In this document: in pieces, positions 1-6,485 of the stretch | How the letters are laid out: every line of letters starts with the position of its first letter | How positions within the stretch are numbered: position 1 is the stretch's first letter | DNA from: Microcaldota archaeon | GTDB lineage: Archaea > Micrarchaeota > Micrarchaeia > Micrarchaeales > CABMGC01 | Length of the DNA: 14,908 nt | Direction: 5' to 3' | Assembly: GCA_021805625.1 (NCBI GenBank) | Contig: JAJZEU010000064.1 | Coordinates: forward strand, 1-14,908 | The notes under the pieces: model-generated | What the model saw: the letters and a program-made list of their open reading frames with translations, nothing else | What the model was told of the DNA's origin: nothing | The model's database searches: none | Program-made: the position numbers and the translations under genes

Positions 1-1
1 A

Positions 2-481
2 GGCGGCACTGGTATATGGTCGGATCGTTTTGGTTGGATCAAGATAGAAATAATGCAGGGCGAATTTCCTAGCGGACAAAGTATAAGATCGAGGCGCGAA
101 TTTATCGACATGACGCCTCATTCAGGGTTGATAGACACCATCACCCATATCATAAGTGTCATCTTGCTTGATAAGTGTTTCATATCCCAAGATATACTAG
201 CGCAAGAAGAAAAGCGAGAAGTTGTATTGGCGAGAATATCAGACTATTGGCGAGCCGGTGTGCTGAATTACTATTCGCCAGTGTTGAGTGGGAATACTAT
301 GGTAAGCGCGGGTAATATAGAAATAGCATTGACGTCGCAGGAGACTACGACTGCACCAAGCACTGATAGATTAACCAATTGCATGGTGACGGCTGTTAGC
401 CGAGGTGCAACATTCAGAAGTTTCGGCGGAGATATAAGCCTTATGGGCATACATTTGACCCATGAATCAGAGCTAATATAG
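2..481 (+). CDS. Partial hypothetical virion-region protein (C-terminal part)
   Basis: The reading frame is open from base 2 of the window, with no stop before an internal ATG at 53. The gene therefore probably starts upstream and only the last 159 residues are seen; position 53 should not be taken as the start. I do not recognise the family. The visible part begins with an aromatic stretch (GIWSDRFGW), continues with a mixed hydrophobic segment (TITHIISVILLDKC) and a helical charged part (ILAQEEKREVVLARISDYW), and ends in Thr/Ser-rich, probably beta-structured sequence. Its stop codon (TAG) overlaps the ribosome binding site of the next gene. Lying two genes before a tail tube gene, it could be a head-tail connector, tail-completion or minor structural protein. 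That is inferred from position only. Confidence 0.6.
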   Translation, partial: GGTGIWSDRFGWIKIEIMQGEFPSGQSIRSRREFIDMTPHSGLIDTITHIISVILLDKCFISQDILAQEEKREVVLARISDYWRAGVLNYYSPVLSGNTMVSAGNIEIALTSQETTTAPSTDRLTNCMVTAVSRGATFRSFGGDISLMGIHLTHESELI

Positions 482-489
482 GAGACATT

Positions 490-738
490 ATGAGTAAGAA
501 CGTGCTTGGCGGTCAGCAAGAAATTACCGACATTCCTGCGGTAACAGAAACTACCGATATTCAGTCATCCGTTTTCGCAACTCTTGATAGGGTGTGCAAC
601 TTGCTCTCTAAGGAGATAGCAGACCTTGAGCCGTTGCGAGGCAATGGCGTTGCAATGCTTAGGTCACACCTTGGGTTCTTGTTGGCGCATACAAAAAACG
701 CCATATCGGAAATCAAGATAAACCCTGAGAGGAAGTAA
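490..738 (+). CDS. Small hypothetical helical protein, 82 aa
   Basis: This 82-residue protein has no family that I recognise. The start is well supported: TAGGAG at 479-484 overlaps the upstream stop codon and lies 5 bases before the ATG. The first 25 residues look flexible (Thr, Glu, Pro, Ile). The rest (about residues 28-75) is predicted mostly helical by composition (FATLDRVCNLLSKEIADLEP, then a hydrophobic helix with FLLAHTKNAISEI) and ends basic (NPERK). There are no membrane or signal features. It is packed between a partial virion-region gene and the tail tube gene (3 bases before the next ATG), so it is probably co-expressed with structural genes. It could be a small tail or neck accessory protein or a chaperone, but nothing in the sequence decides this. 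Confidence 0.6.
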   Translation: MSKNVLGGQQEITDIPAVTETTDIQSSVFATLDRVCNLLSKEIADLEPLRGNGVAMLRSHLGFLLAHTKNAISEIKINPERK

Positions 739-741
739 CCA

Positions 742-1620
742 ATGGCTTACTATTCAGGCGAAAAAGATTTTCTTGGCAATATCATGATTGTCGGGATGGG
801 TACAACCCCAGTAACCCCATTGACGTACATAGTCGCTGCTCGTGCTAGGCCAAAGAACCCATTTAACCGAAGTTACTTACCAGCGATCAACAAGTCCGTG
901 GCCCCATCTATCCGAGCCACATCCAAGAGAACGCCAACCGTAACAATCAGCTCTTACCTGAAAACATCTTGGGCAACTGCTGCATTTTTCAATAACTTGA
1001 TATTGACCAGCGGTGCGACTGCTGATACGGAAACTTTTAGCATAGGGTTTTATCAGGCAACTGCTGGACTGGTTAGACAGTACGATTTCTGCAAATGCAC
1101 AAGGATAGAGTTCAGCAATGACGCAGAAGGCGGCCCTGTTTCAGTAGAGATGGATTTCGAAGCAATAGGCGGCGAAAGCGAGTTGACTGGAACATCACTC
1201 AACGGAGTAGCTTCAGTAGCAATGACGGCTGGTGGATCACCTGATGCAGGAGACGTGCTCACTGCGTCGTCGATAACTTGGGGCACTACAGCTTCGCAGG
1301 TTGCTTCATTCAGGGCTACCATTGTTAGAGGGCAGTCTAGGCAAGCATTCCAAGATGGTACGCTGTACGACGCAGATATTATCTCCGGACAGTTCTCTGG
1401 AGTATTGACGATAGAGCAATCCCCAAACGCCCAATATACGCCAGTAAGCGGCGCAACTGTTAGCATAGGCTCTACGGGTGCAGGCATTTCTATGGCAATG
1501 TTGTTATCAGCAGATGATTACGAACTGCCAAAGACTACAAGAATGGGTAGAATAGTAAGAACGTATTCGATGTTCGATGCGGTAGCAGGTGGAATACCTG
1601 TAACTATTACAGCCATGTAG
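742..1620 (+). CDS. Putative major tail tube protein
   Basis: This 292-residue protein would form the stacked hexameric rings of the tail tube around the tape measure. It is Ala/Gly/Thr/Ser-rich, has no membrane segment, and reads as alternating beta strands. Two halves are visible. The first (about residues 100-145) contains a Cys-containing strand (FCKCTRIEF) followed by VSVEMDFEAIGGE, a pattern typical of tail tube folds. The second (about 190-228) contains FRATIVRGQSRQAF and SGQFSGVLTIEQSP, resembling a repeat of the same fold, as in two-domain siphovirus tube proteins. The ATG is preceded by GAGGAAG at 729-735. Its place directly before a two-frame chaperone locus and the tape measure gene is the classical position of the tail tube gene, and this context is the strongest evidence. 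The exact family was not verified. Confidence 0.72.
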   Translation: MAYYSGEKDFLGNIMIVGMGTTPVTPLTYIVAARARPKNPFNRSYLPAINKSVAPSIRATSKRTPTVTISSYLKTSWATAAFFNNLILTSGATADTETFSIGFYQATAGLVRQYDFCKCTRIEFSNDAEGGPVSVEMDFEAIGGESELTGTSLNGVASVAMTAGGSPDAGDVLTASSITWGTTASQVASFRATIVRGQSRQAFQDGTLYDADIISGQFSGVLTIEQSPNAQYTPVSGATVSIGSTGAGISMAMLLSADDYELPKTTRMGRIVRTYSMFDAVAGGIPVTITAM

Positions 1621-1624
1621 GGAG
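1621..1624 (+). promoter_or_regulatory. Ribosome binding site for a TTG start
   Basis: GGAG follows immediately after the tail tube stop codon (TAG, 1618-1620) and sits 9 bases before TTG at 1634. The first in-frame ATG is at 1688 and would remove 18 residues, including the hydrophobic opening strand (RFYLLVGNT). The site therefore favours the TTG start. Confidence 0.5.
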
Positions 1625-1633
1625 TGCCTAAAA

Positions 1634-2071
1634 TTGAGGTTCTATTTACTTGTAGGGAATACCAACGGTAAGCATGTTGCTTATCCAATGTCTGCTATAC
1701 AGCAGTTAATACAGCAGAAGAACGATTTGGACAAAATCCCCACCGAGCAAGAAGTGCTTGATGGGGATTTTGTGCGTGATGGGAAATGGGAATGGGTTGA
1801 AATTAGGCAGGAGCTAACCGTAGCCGAGTCTGATAAAATCGAGTCTGCGATCACTGTACCGGATGCAGCGATGCCAAGCGGGAAACGCAGGGATGGAGAT
1901 AAGTATTGGGTGCATGCTTTTCTTACGGTTGCAGAAGCATGGTCTTTTGACAAACCACTCAACAAGAAATCTTTTGACGAGTTGCCATTGTCAGTAGGTT
2001 CTGTAATCCTTGATAGGGTTGTTGATATTGTTTTTGGCACTACCGATTTAGATGCTTTTATGAATCCCTAG
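1634..2071 (+). CDS. Putative tail assembly chaperone, zero-frame product
   Basis: This 145-residue protein lies between the tail tube and tape measure genes, where lambda-like phages encode the gpG-type chaperone that coats the tape measure during tail assembly. It starts at TTG, supported by GGAG 9 bases upstream. The N-terminus (RFYLLVGNTNGKHVAYPMSA) looks like a beta strand and loop. The C-terminal half is helical and aromatic (KYWVHAFLTVAEAWSF) and ends near VILDRVVDIVFGTTDLDAF. Its stop (TAG, 2069-2071) lies inside an overlap with an open -1 frame that continues to 2325. A share of ribosomes probably shifts there to make a longer protein of about 230 residues. The role rests on position, size and the overlapping second frame, not on recognised homology. 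Confidence 0.65.
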   Translation: MRFYLLVGNTNGKHVAYPMSAIQQLIQQKNDLDKIPTEQEVLDGDFVRDGKWEWVEIRQELTVAESDKIESAITVPDAAMPSGKRRDGDKYWVHAFLTVAEAWSFDKPLNKKSFDELPLSVGSVILDRVVDIVFGTTDLDAFMNP

Positions 2072-2325
2072 AACTATCTGCAAGGGAATGGGAGCAGGGT
2101 AGGCAAACAGAAGACGACATACAAAAGGTGTGCTTACTAGAGTGGGACAGGTGGAGGCGCGACGTCCCTCTCTGGTTTGATATAAGAAACACTGATATCA
2201 TGATTGCAAAGGGTTTTGATTTTTTATGTCGCGTCGTAGGCAAATCAGCAACATCCGAATTGGATGATGAACACGACAGCGCTGTAGAGCGCGCTCTGCG
2301 CAAGGTAGAGATGAACATGAGGTAA
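2026..2325 (+). CDS. Putative -1 frameshift extension of the tail assembly chaperone
   Basis: This frame is one base behind the 145-residue ORF, is open from 2026 (after a stop at 2023-2025) and ends with TAA at 2323-2325. Its only early start candidate is GTG at 2128, which has no well-spaced ribosome binding site. It would also cut off plausible helical coding sequence just upstream (LELSAREWEQGRQTEDD). The better reading is that it is made as a fusion, like lambda gpGT. A slip near 2033-2035 or 2057-2059 would give about 230 residues in either case. The extension is charged and helical, with Trp-rich WDRWRRDVPLWF, and ends in a basic helix (ALRKVEMNMR). In the known system the extension binds the tape measure and recruits tail tube subunits. 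An independently translated 65-residue protein from 2128 is the less likely alternative. Confidence 0.6.
   Translation, partial: YCFWHYRFRCFYESLELSAREWEQGRQTEDDIQKVCLLEWDRWRRDVPLWFDIRNTDIMIAKGFDFLCRVVGKSATSELDDEHDSAVERALRKVEMNMR
2029..2071 (+). promoter_or_regulatory. Probable programmed -1 frameshift window
   Basis: In this overlap both frames are open. A five-T run (2031-2035; zero-frame codons GTT TTT) and a four-T run (2056-2059; GCT TTT ATG) each let a Phe tRNA re-pair perfectly one base back. A CCC codon directly before the TAG stop (2066-2071) is a third possibility. None is a textbook X-XXY-YYZ heptamer. An AGGG at 2015-2018, about 11 bases before the first candidate, could act as an internal Shine-Dalgarno-like stimulator. 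No clear downstream stem-loop was found by eye. Confidence 0.4.
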
Positions 2326-2330
2326 ACATG
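2319..2330 (+). promoter_or_regulatory. Translation start region of the tape measure gene
   Basis: GAGG at 2319-2322 lies 5 bases before the ATG at 2328, and the chaperone-extension stop (TAA) falls within the spacer. The same twelve bases, GAGGTAAACATG, occur again at 8846-8857 before the fibre gene. Confidence 0.5.
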
Positions 2331-5300
2331 GCTGACGACAGAAAAAAGGTTCAGATAAGTATTGATGGGGACGCTTCCGGCCTAAACGCAATACTTACTG
2401 AAGCCGCTAACAACGTTGCTAAGATAAAAGATGCTGCTGCTAATATCAAAATTGGCACATCCGGCGATTCTCCTAGCCAAGCAGCATACGGAAATACAAC
2501 GTCTCAGGCCAACGCCAGCAAAAACAAAGAGTACCCATCCATCCCAAGTATGGGCGAGCGGATACGTCCAGATAACGCCGCCCATCACCTTGCTGCAAAA
2601 GCGGCAGGTGCTGCTAAAGTATCCGAAGAAACGCCAGAAATAAGAGGGGTGTCACCTCAAGGCCGTGTTGCCAGAGACACGCCTATGCCTTATGCAACAT
2701 TGGCCAATACATCCGCAGCTGCTTCAGTCAACAGGCCTGCAATATTCCCGAAGTTGGGCGGGGCAGCATTTGCCCATCCACAAGGCAGAAATTCAAGCGG
2801 TGCTGCTACCCCTTCAGATACAGTTATGGCGCAGAACGTCGATGAAGGGAACACAGCAGGTGCGATCCCCGCAGATAGTGGCAGCGTAGGCCGATTGTTG
2901 CCTGCTGCCAGGCGCGGCAGATCATTTATGAAAGGCAGGCAACAGCGCGCAGCTCCTCCGGTGTATTCTTCGCCTGAAATGCCTCGTAGTACGATCGTTG
3001 GTGGCACCGGAGGAATACCACCTGTGCCACCTCCTATTGACGATTTTACACCACCGTTCCATGACAATATCCCTCCCGGCATGTATGGCGCAAGCAGCCC
3101 TTATATATTGAATAAGGACATTGGCGCAAGCAGTAGTCGATTTGCTCGTATGGACGAGGATAGCTTAAGGAAAGTATTAGGCGCCCCGCCCGGCCCTGCC
3201 ACCATAAAGAAACTGACAGCTGGCCAAGCAAAAGTGTACGTGGCACGCCACCAAGCCGCAGGAGAGTTTTACAACGCTCAAGGTGTGAGGGCGCAGAGTG
3301 ATGCTGAGCTAGGTGCAGCGCGAGCAAAAGCAGATGCTTCTGTACAAGTCGCAGCCCATGCTGTCGAGCGGGTAAAGGCAGCTGCTGAAGGTAGCTTGAA
3401 TAATACCAAAGAACGCGGAGAGCAACGGCGTGAGAATATAAAAGCGGACAAAGAAGCCAAGAAAGAATACCAGTCGGTATTGACCAATGAGTCGAATAGT
3501 CGGGCTGATCATGACCATAAATTAAAAGTCGATAGGTCAAGCAAGACGCATGACAACGCTGTAAATAGAATACAACTTGAACACGAACTTACAGAACAAA
3601 GAAGACTAAATAGGGTAAACGATTACAACGAAAGACACGCCGGTGATGCTCCCGCTAATAGGATAATAGATGGGTACAGGCTATTGGCTAGCGGCATGCA
3701 GGCAAACTACATGCCTTCCTCACAAGATATTGAGGATATTAATCTAGGTAAAGAAATCCTCAACAGTACGCCTATGAACCAAGTAGATGCTGTAAAGCGA
3801 AGAAACGCAATAACATCTTTGCAGCGGTTTGAGATAATGCGGGCTAGGAAAATACAAGAAGCAAAAAAAGGAACCACGAGACAATGGATACGATCCGCTA
3901 GATATACAGTAGGCGCAGGTGTATACGCTGCATACAACGCAGCTGGAAATGCCATGGGAGACATTACGTCCAACATAGCAACAGGCGCCTACGACCCCAT
4001 GAAGACTGCTGGGATATATGGCGGCCTTACTGGCGGGCTAGCAGGAGGTGCGTTAGGCGCTGCTGCTGGGATAGCAATAGCGAGCGCTATGACGCCCGCT
4101 GCTATGATGATTGGCGGAGACGCTGGATCGGCCGTAGGTGTTGTTAATAGCATCGCCGATGAAGCAGAAGCGGCTGCTGACTCTGTTGAAGTAGTAGGCC
4201 AAACTGCAACAGCTGTTGTCCCCGGGCTTGAAGGAGAAGGCCCTGGAAGTGGTGCAGAAACTGCTACGAATAAAATGGTTGAAGGGGTAAAAGAAGCGGC
4301 AGCTGGAGGTATAAAGGGAAGTGCAAGAACACTAATAGGCGAAGCTAGTAATTTGCCCATGATCACTGCCATGACGGCCATAACAGGCATGGGCATTGGG
4401 CAGGAAATGGGCAAGACATTAGCGCAGTACGCAATGGCTCCCTACATGCGTAAACGTTCCATGCAGATGATGTTAGCGCCATTAAGCAATTTTGTTGGTT
4501 CTGGAAGAGAGACTGAAAGCAATCCACTTACGCCCAGTTCATTGGCTGGTAGAGTATTCGGGTTAATGCCAGCGCAGTTCAAGGCCGTTTTTGGCATGGG
4601 CCAAGCAGGCTTAAACAAAGCTAGCTCAGACATAATTGGCGAAGGCTTAAACACCCCATTGGGTGCACCACAAGTAACTCCTGCCGACATGCTAAAGATG
4701 AACCATTTGCAATTGGACAAATATGCAAGTGCGAGTATGGGGATAAATACTACACAGGTAAACTCGCTTGCAAATGCTATTTCTATGTATGGGAAAACTC
4801 CACTACAACAGCATTCCATTGCGGCAGGGCTTTATACTGGCAACGATATAATAAGTGGCCCGCAGGCCATGGAAACATATACGGTGCTTGAGAACGCCAT
4901 GATAACAAGTGGCTCTACTGGGATAGCTGTTCATTCTGCAACTACAGAGCCGGGCGCTGTGTCGGTTAGTCCATCACAAGAGTTTGGCCATTTAATAAGC
5001 CAAAACCATATGAATATAGGCAATATGGCGGAGATGGGCAAATCGCTAACTCCGAGCATAAGTAAATTGATGAATGCATTAGGTAAATTCATAGGCGCTT
5101 CTGATAAAGGCAGGCATGTGTCATCAGCCCATGTTGACAGCGCTGGTATATCAGCAGATTCTAGCGAAGATCAATTCTTTAAAGATGTTACTAAATACCA
5201 GTCAATGTTTAAGAATAGCAAGTTGGGCAGCGGCGCAACAGGGCGAGCTGCTATAGCATTAGCAAGAAAACTTAAAAGCCATCATGGTGTAGATGCTATA

Positions 5301-6485
5301 ATGGACACCCAGTCTCGAATAGGCATCTTGGGCATATTGTACGCAGAAGAGCAAAGAGAAGCGCAACAGCATAAGTTTGCAACAAGCGCGCATGTCGCTG
5401 AGCAATCTGGTTCTTATAAGGTAACAGCTGCATCTATGATGGTTGACTTGGGACTTAAGTATGGCCAAGCGGCGCCTGGTATAGCTAAAGAGTTAGCGCC
5501 ATTAGTTGGGAACTGGTACATGAATAGAAACCCAACCGATGCATTATTGAACTACGGGCCTCAGGTCTATGATTTTGGGGCCGACGTTCACTTGTTTAAA
5601 GATCATTTGACTGCTGGGCAATATAAATCGTATGGCGCATTCAAGCAAGCCAACTTCTCGTTGGCAACAGCGCAGACCAATATCAGAAGCCGTGGCCACG
5701 CTGAATTATCTGCTGTCCAAAAAGAAGAGAAGGCGATCGAGGGTATGCCAGATGGTAAATCATCGTTAGCATATAAGCAGACGCATCTAGCGGCCATGCA
5801 AGCGAGGCTAAGCGCGCAAAACGAAACAGACATTGTTGACTACCAGATACCGATGGCAAAGTTGTCTGGCGAATTACAGCGATCTAGCCTTGTGCCCTAT
5901 GCGCCTAGTTACGTATTTGGGTTGACTATGCAGCAGATCAATATGAACCGTCAAGAAGTTAAAGCATTGAAGGCTAGAGAAGCGACACTGAAGCGGCATG
6001 GCGAGTTGTCAGAGCAAACTCAGTTACAGTTTACACAGCAGATACAAGGGCTTTATACGCAAAATGCCGCAGGGCTTGCGCAGTTGACTAGTGGCATGGA
6101 TAACCTTATACCGGGGCTAATGGCAGGAAGGCCAAACTTTAGCGGCTCTATAGATAGTTTCCAACTAGCTTCTATGCGCCTAAACCAAGGTGGCGTCCCA
6201 ACGAGCGATTACGGTGCCGCCAATGCTAAGCAGCTTAAAATGCAGATGCAATTTAGAGAAGCCATAGGGCTAGGTGCTGCTAACACTCCAAGCTCCGTGC
6301 CCGGGTTAATGAACCAAGCAGGCGCAGGCTTAGATACAACCAATAACCTTTTGGGGCAAATTGTGTCATTGTTATCCAAGCAGCAAAAATCATTGCAAGG
6401 CGCTAGGCATTCAGATATACGTAATGCGTTTAGTGGTTTCATGAACGATGGATTACATACTGCAGGAGCAACACCAAGGCACTAA
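2328..6485 (+). CDS. Tape measure protein
   Basis: This 1385-residue protein is the longest in the window and follows the chaperone pair. In siphoviruses the tape measure runs inside the tail tube and sets its length; at roughly 0.15 nm per residue it implies a tail of about 200 nm. A start region (to about 45) is followed by a long Ala/Ser/Pro-rich, probably disordered part with a proline tract near 222-250 (GGIPPVPPPIDDFTPPF). A highly charged helical, likely coiled-coil stretch covers about 320-430. A glycine-zipper-like hydrophobic region lies near 558-605 (GGLTGGLAGGALGAAAG), and a second hydrophobic segment near 675-705. The long C-terminal part is helical and ends with LLGQIVSLLSKQQKSLQ. 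I saw no lytic transglycosylase or peptidase signature. The ATG is supported by GAGG at 2319-2322. The hydrophobic parts fit ejection into, or passage across, the host membrane. Confidence 0.88.
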   Translation: MADDRKKVQISIDGDASGLNAILTEAANNVAKIKDAAANIKIGTSGDSPSQAAYGNTTSQANASKNKEYPSIPSMGERIRPDNAAHHLAAKAAGAAKVSEETPEIRGVSPQGRVARDTPMPYATLANTSAAASVNRPAIFPKLGGAAFAHPQGRNSSGAATPSDTVMAQNVDEGNTAGAIPADSGSVGRLLPAARRGRSFMKGRQQRAAPPVYSSPEMPRSTIVGGTGGIPPVPPPIDDFTPPFHDNIPPGMYGASSPYILNKDIGASSSRFARMDEDSLRKVLGAPPGPATIKKLTAGQAKVYVARHQAAGEFYNAQGVRAQSDAELGAARAKADASVQVAAHAVERVKAAAEGSLNNTKERGEQRRENIKADKEAKKEYQSVLTNESNSRADHDHKLKVDRSSKTHDNAVNRIQLEHELTEQRRLNRVNDYNERHAGDAPANRIIDGYRLLASGMQANYMPSSQDIEDINLGKEILNSTPMNQVDAVKRRNAITSLQRFEIMRARKIQEAKKGTTRQWIRSARYTVGAGVYAAYNAAGNAMGDITSNIATGAYDPMKTAGIYGGLTGGLAGGALGAAAGIAIASAMTPAAMMIGGDAGSAVGVVNSIADEAEAAADSVEVVGQTATAVVPGLEGEGPGSGAETATNKMVEGVKEAAAGGIKGSARTLIGEASNLPMITAMTAITGMGIGQEMGKTLAQYAMAPYMRKRSMQMMLAPLSNFVGSGRETESNPLTPSSLAGRVFGLMPAQFKAVFGMGQAGLNKASSDIIGEGLNTPLGAPQVTPADMLKMNHLQLDKYASASMGINTTQVNSLANAISMYGKTPLQQHSIAAGLYTGNDIISGPQAMETYTVLENAMITSGSTGIAVHSATTEPGAVSVSPSQEFGHLISQNHMNIGNMAEMGKSLTPSISKLMNALGKFIGASDKGRHVSSAHVDSAGISADSSEDQFFKDVTKYQSMFKNSKLGSGATGRAAIALARKLKSHHGVDAIMDTQSRIGILGILYAEEQREAQQHKFATSAHVAEQSGSYKVTAASMMVDLGLKYGQAAPGIAKELAPLVGNWYMNRNPTDALLNYGPQVYDFGADVHLFKDHLTAGQYKSYGAFKQANFSLATAQTNIRSRGHAELSAVQKEEKAIEGMPDGKSSLAYKQTHLAAMQARLSAQNETDIVDYQIPMAKLSGELQRSSLVPYAPSYVFGLTMQQINMNRQEVKALKAREATLKRHGELSEQTQLQFTQQIQGLYTQNAAGLAQLTSGMDNLIPGLMAGRPNFSGSIDSFQLASMRLNQGGVPTSDYGAANAKQLKMQMQFREAIGLGAANTPSSVPGLMNQAGAGLDTTNNLLGQIVSLLSKQQKSLQGARHSDIRNAFSGFMNDGLHTAGATPRH

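Noticed and set aside
2058..2318. Minus-strand 86-codon open frame opposite the chaperone extension
   Set aside because: It is Ser/Cys-rich with no plausible start context and lies antisense to better-supported coding sequence.
2128..2325. Independent 65-residue gene starting at GTG 2128
   Set aside because: There is no ribosome binding site at a useful distance, and good coding sequence in the same frame extends upstream to 2026, so a frameshift product is more likely.
2328..6485. Lytic transglycosylase or peptidase domain in the tape measure
   Set aside because: No catalytic motif (such as an SLT E-S or an NlpC/P60 Cys-His arrangement) was seen on reading the translation.
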